Shown here: piece by piece, positions 18,471 through 26,412 of the stretch
How the letters are laid out: each line of letters starts with the position of its first letter
Position numbering within the stretch: position 1 is the stretch's first letter
NCBI RefSeq assembly: GCF_036322705.1
Contig: NZ_AP027270.1
Span: 1,117,501-1,181,500, forward strand
Reading direction: 5' to 3'
DNA length: 64,000 nt
From: Maricaulis maris
Lineage (GTDB): Bacteria > Pseudomonadota > Alphaproteobacteria > Caulobacterales > Maricaulaceae
Translations under genes and position numbers: made by a program
Notes under the pieces: generated by a model
The model's input: only the letters and a program-made list of their open reading frames with translations
What the model was told of the DNA's origin: nothing
The model's database searches: none

Positions 18471-20392
18471 ATGCGTACGACGACCGGCAAAGCCAAGCGG
18501 AAACCGTGGTTTTCCTAAATTCTCATCATTGTCGCACTGGCCAGCGTGATCACCCTGTTCAATTCAGGGGCGCTCAATGCCGGCCGTGGCAGCTTCGGCC
18601 TGTTCGTCACCGATCTCTTTGATTCCGTCCTGATGGGGCGCGCTGACGCCGAGCCGCAAAATCCGGCTGCCGTAACGCTGGCGGACATTGGCGAGAGTGA
18701 TGGCCTCTTTATTTCCGGCTAGCCCGCCTATGCCACCGTCAATCTGCCGGTCCTGCGCGATACCGATGTGAGTCAGGTGCGCCTGGTCCTGCAGGGCACG
18801 CAGGACCTGTCCGAGAGCGCGATCGCGGCGATGCGTGTCGTCGTCAATGGCGAGCGCGTGCTGGAGCGCGTTCTGGTGCCGGGGACCCGTGAGTTTCGCT
18901 GGGTCATCGCCCTTCCCGAGAGCGCCCTGCACGGTCAGGACCTCAATGTCGGTATCCAGCTGCACGGCGATCTGCCGGATGCGCTGTGCCACAATGACCG
19001 CTCGATCGGGGCCGTGGTCACCCTTGATGCCCGTTCCGGCATCGAAATGGATCTGAACAGTGCCGTCTCGTCCCTGCGCGATGTGGTCAGCCTGCTGCCG
19101 GCAGAAGTGACGATCGCAGTGCCGGCGACGGGTGAGGCCGATTTCGTGCCGCTGGCCATGCGCCTCGGCGCCCGGATGACCCAACGCGGCTATGCCGTGA
19201 AATTCATGGATCTGGAGTCGCTGGACCGGTATCGGCTGGCCTCGCGCGGCCTGATCCTGCTGGGCACCGCTGACCAGCTGGCGGCCAGCGGATTTGACCG
19301 CTTCGTCGATGACGCCGGTCACGGGGGTGCGGCGACGCTGTGGCGCCAGGGTGATTTCGTCCATCTTGGCCTGACCGAGCCGAACCGCATGGACGTTGCC
19401 GATTTCATCACCTCGGACATGCTGCGCATTGCCCGCACGGCTTTCGTCTCGCCCTCGCAATACGTCGAATCCCACGACGATGACCTGATGACGCAATTTG
19501 GCGATATCGGGGTCGATACGTCCATCCAGCGCATCGCCGAATCGCGCAGCTGGGATATCGGCTATGGCCTCGCCAGCCTGCCGGAGGGCCGTGTGCCGGA
19601 TCGCCTGCGCTTGGCCATTCGTCTGCCGGAAGGGCCCGGCGACTTCACCAACCTGGTCCATACCGAGCTCAATGGCGTGCTGGTCGACAGCCGTCACATG
19701 GAGACCGGGCGGCTCAACACCTTCACGCTGACCTTGCCGCACGACGTTCAGAATCTGCGCAATGATCTCAACGTGACGGTCCAGCGTCACCGTGAAGCGG
19801 GGGCTGCACCATCACGGCGCGTCGCTACCCGGTTCAGTTGCTGCCGGAGTCCGGCTTCCTCTATGACGAGGAAACCGTGCCGCTGGCCGGTCTGGCCGGA
19901 CTGCCGCACCTGTTCCGCAACCGCGTCTCCCTGCGATTCCCTGCGGGCCTGCTGGGCACTGAACGTCTGGCTGCGCTGAAGCTGGGCGCGGAAGTGGTCG
20001 CGAGTTTCGTGCCGCTGACGGCCCAGATCGACTTCGACTATGTCGATCCCTCATCCGGGGTCGCCAATGCCGCCGTCGAGCCTTTCATCGCGATCAACCA
20101 TGCACCGTCCAATGTGGTGCTGCCGGTTGGTGTCGATGGCGACCGGATCGAGATGCGCAGCACCCGCCGCGTCAACAGCGCCGATATCCGTTCGGTGTCC
20201 AATGTCGCCATTCTGCAGGCGGTTACCGCCACGCTGGCGCAACCGGGCCCGGGTCAGATCGACCGTGTCGTGGACGTGCCGGGCCTGGTCGCCCATGCGC
20301 TGGGCACGCCGCCCTCTCTGATGCATGCCGCGATCGGCCAGGAGCCCGTGGCCATTGTGCATGATGATGGCGCGGTTCTGACGCTCGACTGA
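18471..20392 (+). pseudogene. BcsB-like polysaccharide synthase subunit, broken by two stops and one frameshift
   Basis: From the ATG at 18471 (GGGGG upstream) one reading frame runs to about 19800, broken only by TAA at 18516-18518 and TAG at 18720-18722. Near 19800 the frame shifts by one base (GCGGGGGCTGCACC region), after which the frame ending at 20392 continues naturally (TARRYPVQLLPESGFL). Joined, it gives about 640 residues: an N-terminal membrane anchor, beta-rich domains (LPVLRDTDVSQVRLVLQG, LHGDLPDALCHNDRS) and no obvious C-terminal anchor. The pattern resembles the periplasmic BcsB subunit of cellulose-like synthases. Its neighbour is a GT2 synthase. With three independent lesions it is almost surely non-functional. 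Confidence 0.72.
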
Positions 20393-20425
20393 CCGTCGCG
20401 GCGATCCTGTCGATCCTCGCGGTGA

Positions 20426-22324
20426 CTACTCCGCGATGATGGGTGGCTTCTCGAAGCGCTCGATCCGCTCGCCCTCGGGCACGGCCAGGGGTTTGGGCGG
20501 CTCGAAGCGGCGCTCCTTCGCCGAGCCCGGATAGACCAGGGTCAGCGTGGCGCCGAGCGTGTAGTAGGAGCGCAGCAGGCGGAAGGCCATGTAGGCCGGC
20601 ATGTAGAGGATTAGGTCCGGGCGGCGCCAGAAGGCAACCACCGCGCAGGCCATGATGAAGGGCATGCCGAACATGACCGCCAGCACGGTGGTCAGGTGCG
20701 GGTGGTCATAAATCCCGCCAAACAGGAAGAACAGCACCACGCCATAGATGGCCAGTGGTGCCATCATGGCCCGGCGGGCCCCATTCATCAGCGTGAACGG
20801 CAGGACCACCGCCCCGGTGATCAGATTGCCCTGGAACAGCATTTCGCGATTGTGGGCGGTGACGTGGTAGAGGCTGCGGAACCAGCGTGTGCGCTGCTCG
20901 CGCAGGAAGTCCATGCTGTCGGGAACCTCGGTGCGGAATTTCACCCGCGGGTCGGAGACGGCGCGATAGCCCAGATTGGTCATGCGCAGGACGATGTCGG
21001 TATCCTCGCCATTCATCTCCTCGACAATGCCACCAGCCTCCATCAACACGTCGCGGCGATAGATGCAGAACATGCCGGGAATGCCCAGGATTCCGTTGAA
21101 CGCTCCGAGGGCGACCTGGAAATAGCCATGCCGGTTGAGCACTTCGATGGTGCGGAACTTGTCGAGCAGGCCGGTCTTCTTGAGCGGTAGTGGCAGCCCC
21201 CCGACGATGCCAACAGTATCGCTGGCGAAATGCCGCATCGCGATGCGCAGCGATTTCGGATCGATCTGGGTGTCGGCGTCGATGCGGACGACATAGTCCT
21301 CGGTGATCAGTTCGAGCCCGTGATTGAGGGCCTTGGCCTTGCCCGGGATGAGGCTCTCGATGACCTCGCCCCGCGCGCACCGACATTTCGCGATGGCCTG
21401 ACGGGCCCGCTCCGCGGTATCGTCGCTGGAACAGTTTTCCATCAGCAGGATCCGCACGGGCCCGTCATAATGGGCGGCCGCCTCGTCGATCGCGTCGATG
21501 GTCTGGGCGATCAGATGGCTTTCATTATGGGCCGGGATCAGCACGGCGACGGGCGGCGAGAAGGCGCGCCGGCGCGACAGGGCGTTTCGCGCCGTGCCGA
21601 GGGCGGCCAGCTGCACGGTGAAGAATTGCTGGGCCAGGAAGACACCCGGTCCCATGCCGCCGAGCAGGGCCAGATTGCGCAATTGCTCGACCTCGGCACC
21701 GTAGAGCGTGAGCGCAATGACCGCTCCGATTGCCGAGACCAGAGCCGCCAGGCTGACCAGCCAGTACTCATAGTGGCGACCGCGTCGACGGACCGGTGAT
21801 CCGCAGGGGGCGGGCAGGCGGGCCTGGTTGAGGACGGTGTGCGGGAAAATCGCCAGCCCTGCCAGTCCAACGAGGATCTGCTGGACGGCGACGGGCCAGA
21901 CGGCATCGGCCTGCTGCCAGGACAGCAAGGCCGCACCGTCGACAATCGCCGCGATCACGCCCAGCTTGAACAGGAAGCTGAAACCGAGCCGGAGCCGGGC
22001 GAGGATCGGTCCGTGCGCGTAGGCCGCATAGACCAGAAAGAAGATCACCAGGAAGATGCGGATCGGCAAAACGGCGTTGAAGCGGTCGGCGGTGAAGAAA
22101 ATCAGGTCGGTCGGTACGCTGCCCGGCCAGCGCGCATTGGCCCACGCAGCCGCGGAGAGGGCGAGCACGGTGAGCGCCAGGAAGCTGATCAGAAAGCCGT
22201 CGGTCACCGAGCGGTCACGCTTGACGCTAATCCCTTTCGGGGCGCTGTCGACCGAGCGAAAGAAGTCCGCAGGCCGGGCCGATTTGCCCGGTCTGGAGCG
22301 GTCCTGACGATCCTTGCCTGCCAT
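20426..22324 (-). CDS. Membrane glycosyltransferase family 2, cellulose/poly-GlcNAc synthase-like
   Basis: The protein has 632 residues. After an N-terminal basic region and several transmembrane helices comes a GT-A domain: VAVLIPAHNESHLIAQTIDA, a D-x-D in YVVRIDADTQIDPK, the acidic NGEDTDIVLRMTN, and the processive-synthase motif QRTRW in FLREQRTRWFRSLYH. Further C-terminal helices follow. Such enzymes polymerise and export a beta-linked polysaccharide. No PilZ domain is visible. The reading frame is intact, but the BcsB-like gene on one side is broken and the outer-membrane gene on the other lacks a start, and this gene points the opposite way. Whether it still functions is unclear. Confidence 0.88.
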   Translation of the reverse strand: MAGKDRQDRSRPGKSARPADFFRSVDSAPKGISVKRDRSVTDGFLISFLALTVLALSAAAWANARWPGSVPTDLIFFTADRFNAVLPIRIFLVIFFLVYAAYAHGPILARLRLGFSFLFKLGVIAAIVDGAALLSWQQADAVWPVAVQQILVGLAGLAIFPHTVLNQARLPAPCGSPVRRRGRHYEYWLVSLAALVSAIGAVIALTLYGAEVEQLRNLALLGGMGPGVFLAQQFFTVQLAALGTARNALSRRRAFSPPVAVLIPAHNESHLIAQTIDAIDEAAAHYDGPVRILLMENCSSDDTAERARQAIAKCRCARGEVIESLIPGKAKALNHGLELITEDYVVRIDADTQIDPKSLRIAMRHFASDTVGIVGGLPLPLKKTGLLDKFRTIEVLNRHGYFQVALGAFNGILGIPGMFCIYRRDVLMEAGGIVEEMNGEDTDIVLRMTNLGYRAVSDPRVKFRTEVPDSMDFLREQRTRWFRSLYHVTAHNREMLFQGNLITGAVVLPFTLMNGARRAMMAPLAIYGVVLFFLFGGIYDHPHLTTVLAVMFGMPFIMACAVVAFWRRPDLILYMPAYMAFRLLRSYYTLGATLTLVYPGSAKERRFEPPKPLAVPEGERIERFEKPPIIAE

Positions 22325-22410
22325 GCCTGCTCCTGCCTCGTCCTGACGCCCGTTTCGAGTTCCGGTCGGACAATGCGGTTGACCGGTCCGACCCCTTCAT
22401 TGACCAGGAC

Positions 22411-23193
22411 GTGCTGGAGCCGCAGGGCGCGACCGATCTGGTCACCGGCTTTGACAGCAATAACTGGCTGCGGATCGTCAAGTCGGTCGGCGAGGGACGG
22501 GTCTGGCGCTTTGAGCAGCAGGCCCGTTTGCGGCGCTATGATGAGCGCGATGATCTCAATTCCTTCCTGCTGACGCCGCGGATCCAGTATTGGGCACCTG
22601 TTGGCGAAAACTGGCAGATGCGGGCCAGCGTGGAAGGCTCGGTCCTCAATCGTGATGGCGACCGCCACTACACGCGCCTGCAGGCCGAGGGCCAGCTGCG
22701 CTATCGCGGCGATGCGGATCGCGAGACCGTGCTGCGCCTGCGTACCAACCAGTATGATTTCGGGGACCAGGTCGTGGCCGGCCTCGACCAATCGCAATGG
22801 CGCGCCGGGATCGAGCAGTATGGCTATGGCGAGCAAAGGCGGTCGGGCTGGTACCTGGCCGGTTTCTACACCATGGCGGACGCCGATGCGGACCGGTTCA
22901 GCTTCTCGGAAGCCCAGCTGCGGGCGCGAGCCTGGTGGCCGCTCGACGAGCAGACCCGAGGTGAGCTGCGCCTGGAGGCGTCACAGCGCGATTATGACGG
23001 CGTCTTTTCTGCCCTGCAGGCATTCAATCGTGAGGACACACGCTGGCGCGCAACCGGTCGGGTCGAGCACGGTCTCGGCGACCGGGTCACGCTGTTCGGC
23101 GAAGCCGGCTATGTCGACAATGATTCGAATATCGCGCTGCGCAGCTATTCCGGCGCGGTCTTCCAGGTCGGTTTCCGGATCGAGAACCGCTAG
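22411..23193 (+). CDS. Outer-membrane beta-barrel protein, apparently 5'-truncated
   Basis: The frame ends FQVGFRIENR, a typical C-terminal beta-strand with a near-terminal aromatic pattern, and is full of alternating amphipathic strands (MRASVEGSVLNRDG, YTRLQAEGQLRYRG, RSGWYLAGFYTM). It is likely a barrel of about 14 strands, perhaps the export pore for the adjacent polysaccharide system. The frame is open from 22225 with protein-like sequence from LLLPRPDARFEF (about 22327), yet there is no signal peptide, ATG or ribosome-binding site. GTG at 22411 is only the first standard start codon in frame. The N-terminus was probably lost when the neighbouring synthase gene took its present orientation. 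Confidence 0.65.
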   Translation: MLEPQGATDLVTGFDSNNWLRIVKSVGEGRVWRFEQQARLRRYDERDDLNSFLLTPRIQYWAPVGENWQMRASVEGSVLNRDGDRHYTRLQAEGQLRYRGDADRETVLRLRTNQYDFGDQVVAGLDQSQWRAGIEQYGYGEQRRSGWYLAGFYTMADADADRFSFSEAQLRARAWWPLDEQTRGELRLEASQRDYDGVFSALQAFNREDTRWRATGRVEHGLGDRVTLFGEAGYVDNDSNIALRSYSGAVFQVGFRIENR

Positions 23194-23205
23194 GGCCGTC
23201 TCGGC

Positions 23206-23877
23206 CTAGCTACCGACAATGCCGTACGCACCGCCACGTTCAATTGCCGCCTTGTAGGCCGGTCGGGCCTGCATGCGCGCGACATAGGCCATGATGTTCG
23301 GGTGGCGCGAATCCACCCCGCCGCGTGCGGCTGCCGCTTCCAGCGGGAAGGTGAGCTGGATGTCGGCGCCGGAGAAGCTGTCGCCGGCGATGAACTCGCG
23401 GCCTTCGAGCTTGGTGTCGATAAAGCCAAACAGGGATTCGAGCTCCGGATTGACGAAGCTGTCGCGCATTTTCTTGGCAACCTGGCGAATGATCGGCTTG
23501 GCGAAGAAGGGGGCTTTAGACTTGTCGATCTGGTCGCTGAGCAACTTGATCAGCAGGGGCGTCATCAAGGAGCCCTCCGGAAAATGCATCCAGTAGACAT
23601 AATCCCGATGGACGGCGGTGCCGGCCTCCGGCTTCAGGGCCGGGGCGTAGGTGTCCACCAGATATTCCACGATGGCGCCCGACTCAGCGACCACAATCTC
23701 GCCATCGGTGATGACCGGTGACTTGCCGAGCGGGTGGATGTCGCGCAGGGCCTTCGGCGCCCGCATCGTCGTCTCATCCCGCATGTACTTCTTGATCTCA
23801 TAATCAAGCCCGATTTCCTCCAGCAGCCAGAGAATACGCTGGGATCGGGAGTTGTTGAGGTGATGGACGGTGATCAT
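23206..23877 (-). CDS. Glutathione S-transferase family protein
   Basis: The protein has 223 residues. The N-terminal thioredoxin-like domain begins MITVHHLNNSRSQRILWLLE, with the Ser of NSRSQ in the usual catalytic position and VITDGEIVVAESGAIVEYL as the glutathione-binding ES motif. The all-helical C-terminal domain contains FSGADIQLTFPLEAA, the N-capping box region. It probably conjugates or reduces small electrophiles with glutathione; the substrate is unknown. It converges on the outer-membrane gene with a 12-bp gap. Confidence 0.92.
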   Translation of the reverse strand: MITVHHLNNSRSQRILWLLEEIGLDYEIKKYMRDETTMRAPKALRDIHPLGKSPVITDGEIVVAESGAIVEYLVDTYAPALKPEAGTAVHRDYVYWMHFPEGSLMTPLLIKLLSDQIDKSKAPFFAKPIIRQVAKKMRDSFVNPELESLFGFIDTKLEGREFIAGDSFSGADIQLTFPLEAAAARGGVDSRHPNIMAYVARMQARPAYKAAIERGGAYGIVGS

Positions 23878-23955
23878 GAAGCTCTACCTAGCTGACGGGA
23901 CACCCTGCAGACTTAGGTGCCGCTGCCCGAAAGGCAAAGTGCTTAGCGGTTGAAA

Positions 23956-24315
23956 TCAGTCAATCTGCCCGTCGATCGGGTCTGGGGCCGGCGGATGCCA
24001 GTCGCCCCGGGGTGTGTCGAGCGCGAGGCCGAGGTGGCTGAGCAGGTGTTCGAGCGCGTCCACCGGCCCCGCTTCGCCGTCTGCAAGATCCAGTAGGGTG
24101 AAGCGGGAGAGGGCGATGACATCACCGACATGGGTGTGCCCGTGATCGGCGAGACGAAAGGCGAATTCCATCAAGTGGCGGTGGCGGGCGCATAGCGTGA
24201 CAACGTCGCGGTCGAGCAAGGGTTCGGGTTTTGGCGGTGCCAGCGAACGCGGCTTGGGCGCGGCGGTCTCGTTATCCCTGCCATCGGCATCCCTGTCATC
24301 GGCGAAAAATGCCAT
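23956..24315 (-). CDS. Small hypothetical protein
   Basis: This is an ORF of 119 residues from MAFFADDRDADG; earlier in-frame ATGs at 24327 and 24351 are alternatives without better ribosome-binding sites. The N-terminal third is charged and Pro-rich (TAAPKPRSLAPPKPEPLL). It is followed by a helical part with several His residues (VTLCARHRHLMEFAFRLADH, then THVGDVIALSRFTLLDL). I do not recognise the family. Coding-like codon use and its place between two minus-strand genes support a real gene. A 7-bp palindrome upstream may be its operator. Confidence 0.6.
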   Translation of the reverse strand: MAFFADDRDADGRDNETAAPKPRSLAPPKPEPLLDRDVVTLCARHRHLMEFAFRLADHGHTHVGDVIALSRFTLLDLADGEAGPVDALEHLLSHLGLALDTPRGDWHPPAPDPIDGQID

Positions 24316-24388
24316 GGAGAACCCCATCAATTGCGTGTCTGTCGACATCTGACACAACATATTGTGGGCCGGGTTGGGTGGCCGAGAA

Positions 24389-24405
24389 ATGCATATTCTA
24401 TGCAT
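24389..24405. promoter_or_regulatory. Short palindrome, possible operator of the small gene downstream
   Basis: The sequence ATGCATATTCTATGCAT has 7-bp arms and a 3-bp spacer. It lies about 75 nt upstream of the minus-strand start at 24315, in an AT-rich stretch of an otherwise GC-rich region. This is compatible with a repressor site overlapping a promoter. The protein that binds is unknown. Confidence 0.4.
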
Positions 24406-24408
24406 CCA

Positions 24409-24433
24409 CCGGGTTTCCCTGTGGAAAACCCGG
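24409..24433. terminator. Hairpin downstream of the VWA-like gene
   Basis: The stem CCGGGTTT / AAACCCGG has a 9-nt loop. It lies 41 nt after the stop of the minus-strand gene at 24474, so it could end that transcript, but no T-run follows on the minus strand. It is weak evidence for a terminator. Confidence 0.4.
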
Positions 24434-24473
24434 CATTGGCGGTCAGGCATGCGGGAGAGGTGCGATTGCGGGG

Positions 24474-25262
24474 TTAGATATCGGTCCAGTGCACCGACAC
24501 ACCGAGACGACGGAAGACCTCGTCCCAATAGTCCTGCAAGGCGCCGTGCTGCTCGGCTTCCCAGCTGTCGCGCGGGATCAGCCGGATCTCGAGGTCAACC
24601 CCCCGCAGGGCATCGCCATAGGTGTCACGGATGGCCAGGGCGACGGTGTCCGCGGGCGGGATGCGGGCATCCAGGGCACCGCGGCGGCGGCCATACACCG
24701 AGAAAATGTCTGAGTTCTGGAGCATGTCGGAGACCAGGACGATGCGTCGGCCGGGCACGCTCGCATTGAAGCCTGGGTCCTGGGTGAGCCGAGCGAGGGC
24801 TTCGATGATGGGGCTCGACGGGGCATCCTTGGGCAGCACCAGATCGGCGAGGGCGTTGTCCAGCGGAGCGGCGAAGAGCGCCTCGTAGCGGGCCTGGATG
24901 CGTTCCGGATTCCGATACAGCGGATTGACCTGCTCGCCGGCGCCGGGATTGCACAGCGAGAAGCTGTTGGTATTGCGCAGCTGGCCGCTCTCATTCAGCT
25001 CGTAGAGCGACAGGCGTTCGCCAACCGCCAGCGCGTCCCGTTCCGACAGGATCGTCGTCTCGATGCCCTCGGCCTGTTCGGGCGAATAGAGATCGGTCTT
25101 GTCGATGACGACAACACGGTGTGGTGGCACGGCGCCGGCTAGACACAGGGTCTGGCTGTCATACTCCTCAGGCGTCAGCGTCAGATAAAGATAGGTGATG
25201 CCGCCCAGTACCGCGGCAATGATGGCCAGGTTGAACAAGCCTATGGCGTCGCGTCCGGACAT
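24474..25262 (-). CDS. Membrane-anchored protein with VWA-like fold, unknown function
   Basis: The protein has 262 residues. One N-terminal transmembrane helix (IGLFNLAIIAAVLGGITYLYL) is followed by a periplasmic-side domain. Strand-like segments HRVVVIDKTDLYSP and GRRIVLVSDMLQNSDIFSVY have the pattern of a von Willebrand A/Rossmann-like fold, with an Asp-rich first loop. No complete MIDAS motif (DxSxS) is seen; the equivalent is DKTD. It lies 60 bp after the membrane protein gene at 25323-26228 on the same strand, so the two are probably co-transcribed and act together. Function unknown. Confidence 0.72.
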   Translation of the reverse strand: MSGRDAIGLFNLAIIAAVLGGITYLYLTLTPEEYDSQTLCLAGAVPPHRVVVIDKTDLYSPEQAEGIETTILSERDALAVGERLSLYELNESGQLRNTNSFSLCNPGAGEQVNPLYRNPERIQARYEALFAAPLDNALADLVLPKDAPSSPIIEALARLTQDPGFNASVPGRRIVLVSDMLQNSDIFSVYGRRRGALDARIPPADTVALAIRDTYGDALRGVDLEIRLIPRDSWEAEQHGALQDYWDEVFRRLGVSVHWTDI

Positions 25263-25322
25263 TCCCCGCCCCTTCCGTCGCTAGCAATGTGAACGCGCGC
25301 CATCGCGACGCGCGAGGGCAGC

Positions 25323-26228
25323 TTAGCTGCGCTCGCGCGGCCCGGCCAAGTCCTGACAGATCTCGTCGAGCAGATTTTTTGCCTCGACCAGCTCTTCCAG
25401 CTCCGGCTGGGACAGTTTGGAGGCATTCTTCCAGCCCGCTTCCAGCGCTTTCTCAAGGTCGCGTGCCGCGCTTTCGAGGCGGCGTGTGACACCACCATAG
25501 CCGGGGATCGCATCATCAAAGGTGCGGCCCTTGAAGGCGGCGATGGCGGCAAAGGTCGTGCCCAGGATGAACAGCAGCAGGGCTTCCAGCGTCTGCAGGC
25601 CGAACGGGTTGGCCCGGGCCTCGATCACCGGTGTCAGCACAGTCCCGGTCATTTCGGCACCGCCGAGTGCCAGGGTCGCGGCATTCAGTTCCAACAGGTC
25701 ACGATAGTGGGCAGCGGTCAGGTTGAGCATGACCAGCACGACTGCGCCGACCACAACGCTCAGACCGGCCAGCCCGGAAATGATCGGGCGGTTGCGGTTG
25801 GACATGTGACGCAGGCCGATGAAGCCGATCAGGAAGAAGGCCGCGATCACATTGGTGAAGGAGACCGTGATGGCTTGCAGCCAGCCGCCCAGAAGGCCCA
25901 GATCGGAGCCTTTCGAGAAGAAATAGGCATTGGCGAGGCCCTCGAACAACACCAGCGTCGCCAGAACCGAGAAGTGCAGGATGTGCGAGCTCGGATAGAT
26001 GGCCGCCCGGTCGATCGGCTTGACGTCGGTTTTTTCCGTTCCCGCAGTGTCATTCACCGCACCACCCCAGGTGCGGCGGAATTTCAACAGGTCCTCGCGA
26101 CGGGCACGGGCAATGGCACGGGTCCGGGCGAGCTGGATGGCGGCTGCGGGCTCGCGGGTCTTGCGGAACTCGGCAAGATCCGGACGCAATTCCAGATCTG
26201 TCTCGATAACGTTTTGATCTAAGGGCAT
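25323..26228 (-). CDS. Multi-pass membrane protein of unknown function
   Basis: The protein has 301 residues from MPLDQNVIETD, chosen because GGGGAGG lies just upstream of this ATG. A charged cytoplasmic N-terminus (about 90 residues, Arg-rich) is followed by four to five transmembrane helices (HFSVLATLVLFEGLANAYFF, LQAITVSFTNVIAAFFLIGF, GLSVVVGAVVLVMLNLTAA, TLEALLLFILGTTFAAIAAF). The C-terminal 60 residues form an amphipathic helical tail. I do not recognise a named family. The partner gene downstream encodes a VWA-like membrane-anchored protein. No transport or enzymatic motif is visible. Confidence 0.75.
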   Translation of the reverse strand: MPLDQNVIETDLELRPDLAEFRKTREPAAAIQLARTRAIARARREDLLKFRRTWGGAVNDTAGTEKTDVKPIDRAAIYPSSHILHFSVLATLVLFEGLANAYFFSKGSDLGLLGGWLQAITVSFTNVIAAFFLIGFIGLRHMSNRNRPIISGLAGLSVVVGAVVLVMLNLTAAHYRDLLELNAATLALGGAEMTGTVLTPVIEARANPFGLQTLEALLLFILGTTFAAIAAFKGRTFDDAIPGYGGVTRRLESAARDLEKALEAGWKNASKLSQPELEELVEAKNLLDEICQDLAGPRERS

Positions 26229-26412
26229 GGCCTCCCCCTCATTCGACCAAGCCGGATTGGCTCTGGCATCATGGTTAATGGTCAATTGTGAAGTGAAATG
26301 GCTCGGATTGCGGCAATTTTGAGGGCAAAGGGGCCGCATTGCCGAGCTGCGCTATTGAAGTCTGTGCAGGCTGGACGCACTTTCAGGCGCGTACAGGCAC
26401 CAGGGGGAAAGC

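Noticed and set aside
18365-18622. ORF of 85 codons at the start of the BcsB-like pseudogene in another frame
   Set aside because: It overlaps the pseudogene's coding frame, and its sequence is Gln/His/Gly-rich without domain pattern.
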